Source: Holophagales bacterium UBA5066 (lineage in GTDB: Bacteria > Acidobacteriota > Thermoanaerobaculia > UBA5066). Taken from it: a stretch of DNA of 21,386 nucleotides. The number at the start of each line of letters is the position of its first letter. Position 1 is the first letter of the stretch. The notes under the pieces are model-generated. The model was not told where the DNA came from, ran no database searches, and saw only the letters and a program-made list of their open reading frames with translations. Where the stretch lies: the NCBI GenBank assembly GCA_002414905.1, contig DIAY01000223.1:1-21386 (forward strand), read 5' to 3'. Shown here piece by piece: positions 13,343 through 20,177 of this stretch. A program made the position numbers and the translations under genes.

Positions 13343-13773
13343 GCGGGACGCTCCTCGTCGTCGCCGGCGCCCTCGTGCGCGACGGCCACCTCCTCCTGAC
13401 CCTGCGCCCGCCGGGAGACCCCCTCGCGGGCTTCTGGGAGCTCCCGGGAGGAAAGGTCGAGGTGGACGAGACTCCGGAAGCAGCGCTCGCCAGGGAGTGG
13501 CGAGAGGAGCTCGGCGTCGAGGTGGAGTCCTCCTCCCCTATGACGTTCGAGTCCGGGGCGCCGAACGGCCGGCACGTCACGTTGCTCGTCTACCTCGTCC
13601 ACTCGCTCCGCGGAGAGCCCTCGCCCATCGGCGTCGCCGAGTTGCGCTGGACGACGCCGGAGGAAGCGGCGGGGCTCCCCCTTCTTCAGGCTGACCGGCC
13701 CGTCGTCGAGCGCCTGGCCCTGGGGGGGGACGGCCGATTCGCTTCCGCACCCGTTCCCAGGGACACACCATGA
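13339..13773 (+). CDS. Nudix hydrolase (MutT-like)
   Basis: The 144-aa protein carries a complete Nudix box, G-x5-E-x7-R-E-x2-E-E-x-G, in GKVEVDETPEAALAR and then EWREELGV (about 35-57). FWELPGG precedes it, as in 8-oxo-dGTP diphosphatases and other (d)NTP cleaners. The GTG start overlaps the queG stop by 4 nt, and the stop overlaps the next gene by 4 nt (ATGA). A house-cleaning nucleotide pyrophosphatase is likely, but substrate cannot be fixed from the box alone. Confidence 0.92.
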   Translation: MSGTLLVVAGALVRDGHLLLTLRPPGDPLAGFWELPGGKVEVDETPEAALAREWREELGVEVESSSPMTFESGAPNGRHVTLLVYLVHSLRGEPSPIGVAELRWTTPEEAAGLPLLQADRPVVERLALGGDGRFASAPVPRDTP

Positions 13774-15047
13774 ACGGCACCCTCCTCCTCATCCTCTACT
13801 TCGTCTGCATCTGTGCCTCGAGCTTTTTCTCGGGCTCGGAGACGGCCCTGACGACGCTCTCCGATGCAGCCGTCTTCCGGCTGAAGGAGAAGAAGCACCC
13901 CCAGGCGGGCCGCCTCGAGCGGCTTCGCGGCCACCTCCCGCAGACGATCAGCACCCTCCTGATCGGGAACAACCTCGTGAACATCGCGGCCGGTTCGATC
14001 GGCACGCTCCTCGCCATCGAGGCACTGGGAGAGAAGTGGGGCGTCGTGGCCGCCACGGTCGCGACGACGCTCCTCCTCCTCGTCTTCAGCGAGGTGACTC
14101 CGAAGACGCTCGCCGCCCGAAACGCCGAGAGGTTCGCGTGCCTCGCCGCCCCGGTGATCGAGCTCCTCCTCACCCTGTTCGCGCCGCTCGCAAAAATCCT
14201 CTCCCGCATCACGGCCGTGCTCCTGCGACCGTTCGGTGGAGCCGCCTTCGGTCCGGCCGGCGTCACCGAAGACGACGTGAGGAGCCTGATCTCCCTCTCG
14301 CACGATCAGGGGCAGCTCGAACGCGAAGAGAAGGAGATCCTCCACGCCGTCCTCGCGTTCGGGGACAGCCCTGTCGTGGACGCGATGGTCTCGCGCGCCA
14401 GGATGGTCCTCCTTCCCGCGGACGCCAGCTTCGAGAAGGTCGAGGCGATCGGGCGGGTCTGGCGATACAGCAGGTTCCCCGTCTATCGCGACACCCCCGA
14501 CGACATCGTCGGAATCCTCCACGTCAAGGACCTCTTCGACGTCACCGACGAGGAGGAGACGACCTTCGACCTTTCGCGCCACCTCCGGCCGGCGATCTTC
14601 ATTCCGGAGCAGAAGCACTCCGGCGATCTCTTCCGGGAGATGCGGCGCCGGCGTTTCCACATGGCCATCGTCGTCGACGAGCTGGGAGCCGTCTCGGGGC
14701 TCGTGACGCTCGAGGACCTCGTCGAGCAGATCCTCGGCGACATCGACGACGAGCACGACGAGGAGGCCGACTCGCCCGTCATCGACGGCGCCTCCATCCT
14801 GATCGAAGGCTCGTATTCCGTCGCCGCGCTGGAGCGGGACCTGGGACTGTCCCTCGACGAGTCCGAGATGGAGACGGTGGCCGGCTTCCTGCTCAAGAGG
14901 TTCGGACGGATACCCCGGACCGGCGCGAGGACCTGGCTCGGCGGCGTCGAGTTCGTCGTCGAGCGCGCCTCGCCGCGTGCGATCGAACGGATACGCATCA
15001 CTCGAAAGGCCCGGGTCACGGAAGAGCCCGCGGCAGAAAAGGCCTGA
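13770..15047 (+). CDS. CNNM/CBS/CorC-HlyC family membrane protein
   Basis: The protein is 425 aa. The N-terminal CNNM (DUF21) domain has about four membrane segments (1-25, 62-80, 88-107, 125-150) and the family motifs FFSGSETALTTLS, LLIGNNLVNI and FSEVTPKTLAARNA. A CBS pair follows (about 190-320; VYRDTPDDIVGILHVKDLF and GAVSGLVTLEDLVEQILGDI). The CorC_HlyC domain ends it (about 330-415; ETVAGFLLKRFGRIP). Relatives are implicated in Mg2+ or other cation transport; the 'hemolysin' label is historical. It is coupled to the Nudix gene by ATGA and followed by ferredoxin after 1 nt. Confidence 0.94.
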   Translation: MNGTLLLILYFVCICASSFFSGSETALTTLSDAAVFRLKEKKHPQAGRLERLRGHLPQTISTLLIGNNLVNIAAGSIGTLLAIEALGEKWGVVAATVATTLLLLVFSEVTPKTLAARNAERFACLAAPVIELLLTLFAPLAKILSRITAVLLRPFGGAAFGPAGVTEDDVRSLISLSHDQGQLEREEKEILHAVLAFGDSPVVDAMVSRARMVLLPADASFEKVEAIGRVWRYSRFPVYRDTPDDIVGILHVKDLFDVTDEEETTFDLSRHLRPAIFIPEQKHSGDLFREMRRRRFHMAIVVDELGAVSGLVTLEDLVEQILGDIDDEHDEEADSPVIDGASILIEGSYSVAALERDLGLSLDESEMETVAGFLLKRFGRIPRTGARTWLGGVEFVVERASPRAIERIRITRKARVTEEPAAEKA

Positions 15048-15048
15048 C

Positions 15049-15342
15049 ATGCCGAAGGTCGTCTTTCTCGACCAGGGACTCCGCGGGGAGCTGCCGGAGG
15101 GGGTCACGGCCCTCGAGGCGGCCCACCATCTCGGGGTCAGGATCTCTTCCATCTGCGGCGGAGCCGGGACCTGCTCCACCTGCCGGGTGGAGTGCGTCGT
15201 CAACCCGCAGAACCTCTCGCCGATCGAGCCGCTCGAGGAGGCGTACGACATGGGACCCGGCGTCCGCCTCGGCTGCCAGGCGCACATTCTCGGCGACGTC
15301 GGGCTCCGGACCGTGAAGATTCCCCGGGCGGTGCTCTCTTGA
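15049..15342 (+). CDS. [2Fe-2S] ferredoxin
   Basis: The 97-aa protein has the plant/adrenodoxin-type fold. The cluster ligands are Cys36, Cys42 and Cys45 in ICGGAGTCSTC (C-x5-C-x2-C) and Cys76 in RLGCQAHI. An extra Cys49 is nearby. It carries electrons in the cytoplasm. The gene starts one base after the CNNM stop, with AAAAGG upstream, and its own stop overlaps trmB. Being in one operon with QueG, an enzyme that needs low-potential electrons, makes it a candidate reductant for QueG, but that is inference. Confidence 0.93.
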   Translation: MPKVVFLDQGLRGELPEGVTALEAAHHLGVRISSICGGAGTCSTCRVECVVNPQNLSPIEPLEEAYDMGPGVRLGCQAHILGDVGLRTVKIPRAVLS

Positions 15343-16028
15343 GCCGGCCCGCCGTCCGCCGTGCGCTCAAGCGCGCAGGCCTCTCTCCCGCTCCCAAGGA
15401 GTTCGTCACCACACCTGGCATCCCGCCGCCACGCAGGACGTTCCTCCCCGGGGAGGCGCCGGGCGCGTCGACGCCCGTCGACTGGCCCTCCTTCTTCGGC
15501 CGGGTCGCGCCCGTCGAGATCGAGATCGGGAGCGGCCGGGGCCGCTTCCTGACCGACGAGGCCGCAGCGCGCCCGGCCACGAATTTCCTCGGAGCCGAGA
15601 TCGAGTTCGAGTACGCGCGGATCGCTCAGGCCCGCGCCGACCGGATGACGCTGACGAACGTTCGCTTCGCACCCCTCGACGGGAGGGGCTTCGTCCTCGA
15701 CCGCGTCTCGCCGGGTTCACTCGCGGCGCTTCACGTCTTCTTCCCCGATCCCTGGCCGAAGGCGCGCCACGCCAAGAGGAGGCTCTTCTCGCCCGGTTTC
15801 GTGAAGGCTGCCGCGCTCGCGCTCGTCCCGGACGGCCGCCTGCGCGTCGCCACCGACAACCTCCCCTACTTCGAGTCGATCCGGGAAGCCCTCGACGCCG
15901 AGCCGGCTCTCGAGAGGGTCCCGGGGAGCGAGGCGGGGTGGAGCTCGGGGACCGACTACGAGAGGAAGTACGAGAAGGAGGGCCGGCCGATGGCGCGAGG
16001 TATCTGGCGCCGCAGACCCGGGTCCTGA
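15339..16028 (+). CDS. trmB: tRNA (guanine46-N7)-methyltransferase TrmB
   Basis: TrmB makes m7G46 in tRNA using S-adenosylmethionine. The protein is 229 aa. Motifs are EIEIGSGRGRFL (60-71), the acidic NFLGAEIEFEYA (82-93), HVFFPDPWPKARHAKRR (132-148), RVATDNLPYF (169-178) and the C-terminal TDYERKYEKEGRPMARGIW (205-223). The only fitting start is TTG at 15339, which overlaps the ferredoxin stop as TTGA; no better codon lies near. It closes an operon that begins with another tRNA-modification gene, queG. It ends 18 nt before the convergent pgsA stop, with no terminator in between. Confidence 0.94.
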   Translation: MSRPAVRRALKRAGLSPAPKEFVTTPGIPPPRRTFLPGEAPGASTPVDWPSFFGRVAPVEIEIGSGRGRFLTDEAAARPATNFLGAEIEFEYARIAQARADRMTLTNVRFAPLDGRGFVLDRVSPGSLAALHVFFPDPWPKARHAKRRLFSPGFVKAAALALVPDGRLRVATDNLPYFESIREALDAEPALERVPGSEAGWSSGTDYERKYEKEGRPMARGIWRRRPGS

Positions 16029-16046
16029 CGGCTTCGGCCCGTCGTT

Positions 16047-16640
16047 CTAGGACGAGCCGCCCGTTCCGGGGGTGTCGTCCTGCCCCTGGATTGCTTCTTT
16101 CGCCAGGAGCGGCGGCAGGTACTTCCGGAAATAGTCGATACCCGAGACGATCGCCATCACCGTCATGACGTAGAGCGCGGCGCGCCCCGTCATCCTCCAG
16201 AGGCCGATGTCGTCGAGCCTGGCACCGAGGATCATCAGGGAGATTCCGACGACCTGGGCCCCCATCTTCCACTTCCCGAGGCTCGAGGCGGCGATCGTGA
16301 TCTGCTCTGCCGCGGCGATGGAACGCAACCCGGAGACGGCGAACTCCCGTCCCACGATGATGCAGACCGCCCACGCGTCCGCCTCCTGGAGGTCGACGAG
16401 GGAGATGAGCGCGGCCGAAACGAGGATCTTGTCGGCGATCGGGTCGAGGAGCATCCCGAGCCGCGTCACCTTCCGGAATTTCCTCGCGATCCATCCGTCG
16501 AGCAGATCGGTGAGAGCAGCCACGAGGAAGACGGCGAGAGCGAGGTACTCCTTGGCCGGCATTCGCGTCAGCAGCACGACGACGAGAAGCGGTACGAGGA
16601 AGATGCGCAGCAGCGTCAGGGCGTTCGGAAGGTTGAGCAC
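16047..16640 (-). CDS. pgsA: CDP-diacylglycerol-glycerol-3-phosphate 3-phosphatidyltransferase
   Basis: This membrane enzyme makes phosphatidylglycerophosphate, the precursor of phosphatidylglycerol and cardiolipin. The protein is 197 aa with several hydrophobic spans. The CDP-alcohol transferase motif D-G-x2-A-R-x8-G-x3-D-x3-D is complete in DGWIARKFRKVTRLGMLLD and the following PIAD. The N-terminus LNLPNALTLLRIFLVPLLV is diagnostic for PgsA. The start is GTG at 16640. TAGAAT, a 5/6 match to the -10, ends 8 nt upstream and no Shine-Dalgarno is visible. It appears to be a single-gene unit. Confidence 0.95.
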   Translation of the reverse strand: MLNLPNALTLLRIFLVPLLVVVLLTRMPAKEYLALAVFLVAALTDLLDGWIARKFRKVTRLGMLLDPIADKILVSAALISLVDLQEADAWAVCIIVGREFAVSGLRSIAAAEQITIAASSLGKWKMGAQVVGISLMILGARLDDIGLWRMTGRAALYVMTVMAIVSGIDYFRKYLPPLLAKEAIQGQDDTPGTGGSS

Positions 16641-16648
16641 CGGCGCAC

Positions 16649-16654
16649 ATTCTA
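16649..16654 (-). promoter_or_regulatory. -10 element directly before pgsA
   Basis: TAGAAT on the minus strand differs from TATAAT at one base and lies 8 nt before the GTG start of pgsA. Initiation would fall at or one or two bases before the start codon, giving a leaderless or nearly leaderless mRNA. No -35 element or Shine-Dalgarno is visible. Confidence 0.45.
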
Positions 16655-16700
16655 GCCGGGCCTTGCCCGAGCCCGTCCCTCCGCCCAGAATCCGCGAACG

Positions 16701-18128
16701 ATGACGTCTCGCATACCCTTCGGAACGGACGGCTGGCGGGCCCGGATCGGCCGCGACCTCACTTTCGACTCCACCGCCCGCGTCGTCGACGCCATCGCCA
16801 CGTGGAGCACCTCCCCGGCAAACACCGACCCGGGGGACGGCGGCACGTTGCCGATCGTCCACGACACCCGGTTCCTCTCGAGAGAGCTCGCTGCCGAAAG
16901 CGCAACCCGGCTCGCGGCGAAAGGCTTCCGGGTCCTGCTCTCCGACGGCCCGGTACCGACTCCGTGCGCCTCGTGGCACGTCAAGGAGCGCGGGCTGCGC
17001 GGCGGCGTCGCCATCACGGCCTCGCACAACCCTCCCGAGTGGAACGGCGTCAAGTACAAGTCGTGGTTCGGCGGCAGTGCCACCGCCGCGACGTACGACG
17101 CGATCGCCGACTGCGCGGACATTCCGCTCGCCGACCGGCCGGGGGGCGCCGTGGAGAGGACGGACCTCCTCTCCCCGTACGCTGCAGCGATCGCCGCCTG
17201 CGTCGACCTCGACGCAATCCGGCGGGCCGGCCTGAAGGTCCTCTGGGACCCGATGCACGGCGCCGCGGGTGGCCTCCTGGCGTCGATCCTCGGTGAAGGG
17301 CACCCGACGCGGGTGACGACGATCCGGGCCGAGGTCAACCCCTCCTTCGGAGGCGTCCACCCCGAGCCGATTCCCGAGCACCTCGGAGCAACCGTGGCCC
17401 GCCTCCGCTCCGAGCCCTTCGACCTGGCCCTCGCCAGCGACGGCGACGGCGACCGCCTCGGCGTCCTTGCCCCCGACAGCACGTTCGTCACGCCCCACCG
17501 CGTCCTGGCGCTCCTCGCCGAGAGCCTCGCGAGCCGCGGCAGGATCGGCGGCGGCATCGCGAAGACCTTCTCCACCTCGCTCCTCGTCGATCGCGTCGCC
17601 TCCCGGCTCGGCGTCCCGCTCCACGTCACGCCGATCGGCTTCAAGTGGATCGCCGAGAAGATGCGCTCGGGCGAGGTCGGCATCGGCGGCGAGGAGTCGG
17701 GCGGGCTGGGCGTCTCCTTCTTCCTGCCGGAGCGCGACGGCGTGCTCTCCGCCCTCCTCGTCCTCGAGGCGGTGGCTCACTCGGGGCTCTCGTTCTCCGC
17801 GCTCCTGGCCCGCCAGGAACGCGAGCACGGGTCGTTTTCCTACGGCCGGCGGGACGTGCGGCTTGAGATGCCGGTCCTGAAGGCGTTCGTCGACGCGCTC
17901 CTGGCCGCGCCTCCCGCCCTACGGGGAGGAGCCCGGGTCACGGCGGTCGAGACTCTCGACGGCGTGAAGCTCCAGTTCGGTGATCGCGGATGGCTCCTTC
18001 ACCGGCTTTCCGGAACCGAGCCGATCCTGCGCGTCTACGCGGAGCACGAGGACCCTGAGATGGTCAGGAAGCTCCTCGCCGAGACGATCGATGCGATCGC
18101 GGCGGTTCAGGCTTCGATGAGCACGTAG
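16701..18128 (+). CDS. Alpha-D-phosphohexomutase (phosphoglucomutase/phosphomannomutase type)
   Basis: The enzyme moves phosphate between the 1 and 6 positions of a hexose through a phosphoserine. The protein is 475 aa with all four domains. Domain 1 has FGTDGWRA (7-14) and the active-site Ser108 in TASHNPPEWNG. Domain 2 has the Mg-binding DGDGDR (247-252). Domain 3 has the sugar-binding loop GEESGG (330-335), more typical of phosphoglucomutase than of GlmM. Domain 4 has the phosphate loop RLSGTEP (435-441). It may feed sugar-1-phosphates to polysaccharide synthesis. No Shine-Dalgarno is seen; a weak CAGAAT lies 9 nt upstream. The tail overlaps the convergent TPR gene by 22 nt. Confidence 0.94.
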   Translation: MTSRIPFGTDGWRARIGRDLTFDSTARVVDAIATWSTSPANTDPGDGGTLPIVHDTRFLSRELAAESATRLAAKGFRVLLSDGPVPTPCASWHVKERGLRGGVAITASHNPPEWNGVKYKSWFGGSATAATYDAIADCADIPLADRPGGAVERTDLLSPYAAAIAACVDLDAIRRAGLKVLWDPMHGAAGGLLASILGEGHPTRVTTIRAEVNPSFGGVHPEPIPEHLGATVARLRSEPFDLALASDGDGDRLGVLAPDSTFVTPHRVLALLAESLASRGRIGGGIAKTFSTSLLVDRVASRLGVPLHVTPIGFKWIAEKMRSGEVGIGGEESGGLGVSFFLPERDGVLSALLVLEAVAHSGLSFSALLARQEREHGSFSYGRRDVRLEMPVLKAFVDALLAAPPALRGGARVTAVETLDGVKLQFGDRGWLLHRLSGTEPILRVYAEHEDPEMVRKLLAETIDAIAAVQASMST

Positions 18129-19402
18129 CCCGAGCCCGATACGCTCAGGACGGGGCCGCCACCGAGGTCGGCAAGCGGGTCGGCGTCTTCCACGAGGTCG
18201 ACCGCCACGTCGCCGCCGTAGCCGAGGAGCGATCGCGAAGCGAGCGTGAGAGGCGTCTCGGGAGTCACCTCGAGCCGCGCCGGCTCGGCCGTCACCGAGA
18301 AAGCCACGCTTCCGGTCCCGAAGAGCTTCACGAAGGGAAGCGCGATCTGGCGCCGGAACTCGAACGCCGGATCCTCCCGATACGTGAGCGTCGCATCGAA
18401 GCCGAAGAGCCGGGCCGGGTCGGCCGAGAGGAACTCGCTCCGCAGGTGAACGAGGTGGAGAGCCCGCTTCGGATCGAGCAGGAGCACCCCGCCACTACCG
18501 CATGCGCGGACGAAGAAGCGGGCGAGGGCTCCGGAGAGGCTGACGTCGGCGGCGAGCTCCGTGATTCCCGTCCGCCCGGTGAGAGCCGTCCTGCGCACCA
18601 GGATGCCACCCCTCGCGTCCGCCGCCACGAGGCCGCCCGGACGGGGAGAGAAGGCCGGAGGCGCCGCCGGAGCAGGCGGCTCCCCGCGAAGCGCCGGTGC
18701 GGCACTGGCCGTGGCCGGAGGGGGCCGCAGGGGTGCGACCGCAGGCGGCAGGGCCGATTCCTCGTCTGGAGCGGCCGGGGCGGCCGGCTCGACCGGTCCG
18801 ATGGGCTGCGTCGTCTGACCCCGGCGAGCCGAAGAGTCGTCGAAGGCTTCCGGCTTGACCGCAGGGACCGGCGTGCCGGGAGCCGGCCAGGTCGACGCAG
18901 CCGCACGTGCGGTGCGGGTAATCGTGTCGTCGGCGTCGGACTCGACCTTCCGATCGGAGCCTGCCGACGTGAAATGGCGGTTCGCCTCGTCGAGATGGCC
19001 TTCCCGCTGGAGGATCAGCCCGACCGTCAGGTGGGCCTTGCGATGTGCCGGCGCCAGGGCCAGGACCCGCTCGAGCGGCTCCCGCGCCTCGGCCCGGCCG
19101 GCTTTGAAGAGGATCAGGCCGAGGTTGAAGAGGAGCGGGACGGAGTCGGCGTGCGACACGAGGAGGCCACGGGTGATCTGCTCGGCCTCCTCGAGGTGAC
19201 CGAGATGGAACATCGCCAGGGCCAGGTTCGAGAGGACCTCCGGGTCGTTCGGCCGGAAGCGGCGGGCTTCCTCGAACTCGCGCCGGGCGTCGTCGTGGAG
19301 GCCCTTGCGCATGTCCTCCTTGCCGCGATTCAGGTGAAGCAGAAAGAGACCGTGATCGAAGAAAGGGGCGCTTCGCGTCGGTTCGGAAGCGCGACTGCTC
19401 AT
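18107..19402 (-). CDS. TPR protein with C-terminal AIM24-like domain
   Basis: The protein is 431 aa. Residues about 20-150 are four tetratricopeptide repeats, seen in DDARREFEEARRFRPNDPEVL, then NLALAMFHLGHLEEAEQITR and LGLILFKAGRAEAREPLERV. A Pro/Ala-rich linker spans about 170-258. Residues about 260-431 look like an AIM24 (TIGR00266-type) beta-barrel domain: SGGVLLLDPKRALHLVHL, EFLSADPARLFGFDATL and the ending GPVLSVSGSGYVLIEA. There is no signal peptide or membrane span, so it is probably cytoplasmic. Its ATG overlaps the lytic transglycosylase stop by 4 nt, tying it to envelope turnover. The function of AIM24 proteins in bacteria is unsettled. TPR is sure; AIM24 is a good but unaided match. 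Confidence 0.85.
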   Translation of the reverse strand: MSSRASEPTRSAPFFDHGLFLLHLNRGKEDMRKGLHDDARREFEEARRFRPNDPEVLSNLALAMFHLGHLEEAEQITRGLLVSHADSVPLLFNLGLILFKAGRAEAREPLERVLALAPAHRKAHLTVGLILQREGHLDEANRHFTSAGSDRKVESDADDTITRTARAAASTWPAPGTPVPAVKPEAFDDSSARRGQTTQPIGPVEPAAPAAPDEESALPPAVAPLRPPPATASAAPALRGEPPAPAAPPAFSPRPGGLVAADARGGILVRRTALTGRTGITELAADVSLSGALARFFVRACGSGGVLLLDPKRALHLVHLRSEFLSADPARLFGFDATLTYREDPAFEFRRQIALPFVKLFGTGSVAFSVTAEPARLEVTPETPLTLASRSLLGYGGDVAVDLVEDADPLADLGGGPVLSVSGSGYVLIEA

Positions 19403-20145
19403 CGGTTCGCCGCGATCCGGCCGAGCACCGGCGAACGGTCCCCCCGGGAGGGAAGGTCGCCGAGGTTCGAGATCAGGAGCTGGCCCACGCCTCGGTGCAG
19501 CTTCACCGGCGAGGCCGGGATCCGGCGGGCGGACGCGACCGCCGTCCCCTTGAACCCGCCAGAGAGGACGGGCAGATTGCCGCTCCCGCCGTAGACGAGC
19601 ATGGTGCGTCTCACGTATTCCTGAGTCTCCGGGTACGGCGGGACGCCCCGGTAGCGCTGTACCGCCCCCTCGCCGGCGTTGTAGGCCGCGAGGGTCTTCA
19701 CGAGGTCGCCGTCGAACATCCCGAGGAGATCGGAGAGGTAGGCCGTGCCACCCCGGATGTTCTCGTAGGGGTCCCAGGAGTCCCGGACCCCGTACCGCCG
19801 TGCGGTACCGGGCATCAGCTGCATCAATCCGCGAGCCCCCTTCGGAGAAAGCGCCCGCGGATTGAAGTTCGACTCGACGAGCATGACGCTCTTCACGAGC
19901 CGCGGGTCGACCCGCTCTCGTTCGGCGTGCCTGCGGATCGACTCGTCGAAGGTCGTCGCCGCATCCCGCCGGGCGAGGAGGAAGGCGTCGGACGGGGTTC
20001 TTCCACCGATCTTCCAGCCGCTCCCGATGCTGTTGAAGATGACCGCACCGCCGCCCGCTTTGCGGATCAGCTTCACATCCGCCCGGAGGCTCCCGGGAAA
20101 GACGAGAAACCATCCCGCGACACAAAGCACGGCCCATCGCATCAT
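19399..20145 (-). CDS. Lytic transglycosylase (SLT family 1)
   Basis: This periplasmic enzyme cleaves peptidoglycan to 1,6-anhydromuropeptides. The protein is 248 aa, with a signal peptide cut after about LRA (residue 22) and then a short DUF4124-like segment (DVKLIRKAGGGAVIFNS). The SLT domain spans about 68-185. The catalytic Glu91 is in LVESNFNP, followed by SPKGARGLMQLMPGTA (100-115), NIRGGTAYL and LAAYNAGEGAV (152-162). The start is the first of two ATGs; TATACT lies 9 nt upstream, with no Shine-Dalgarno. The stop overlaps the TPR-AIM24 gene as ATGA. alaS ends 32 nt upstream on the same strand. Confidence 0.95.
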   Translation of the reverse strand: MMRWAVLCVAGWFLVFPGSLRADVKLIRKAGGGAVIFNSIGSGWKIGGRTPSDAFLLARRDAATTFDESIRRHAERERVDPRLVKSVMLVESNFNPRALSPKGARGLMQLMPGTARRYGVRDSWDPYENIRGGTAYLSDLLGMFDGDLVKTLAAYNAGEGAVQRYRGVPPYPETQEYVRRTMLVYGGSGNLPVLSGGFKGTAVASARRIPASPVKLHRGVGQLLISNLGDLPSRGDRSPVLGRIAANR

Positions 20146-20154
20146 GGCGAGACC

Positions 20155-20160
20155 AGTATA
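20155..20160 (-). promoter_or_regulatory. -10 element directly before the lytic transglycosylase
   Basis: TATACT on the minus strand is a 5/6 match to the -10 consensus and ends 9 nt before the ATG. It lies in the 32-nt gap after alaS, so the gene can be transcribed independently with a leader of 2-3 nt. No -35 element is recognised. Confidence 0.45.
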
Positions 20161-20177
20161 ACGCCCGGACGCACGTC

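Noticed and set aside
13770..15047. Calling the CNNM/CBS/CorC protein a hemolysin
   Set aside because: That label is historical. The domain content indicates an ion-transport-related membrane protein and nothing shows toxin activity.
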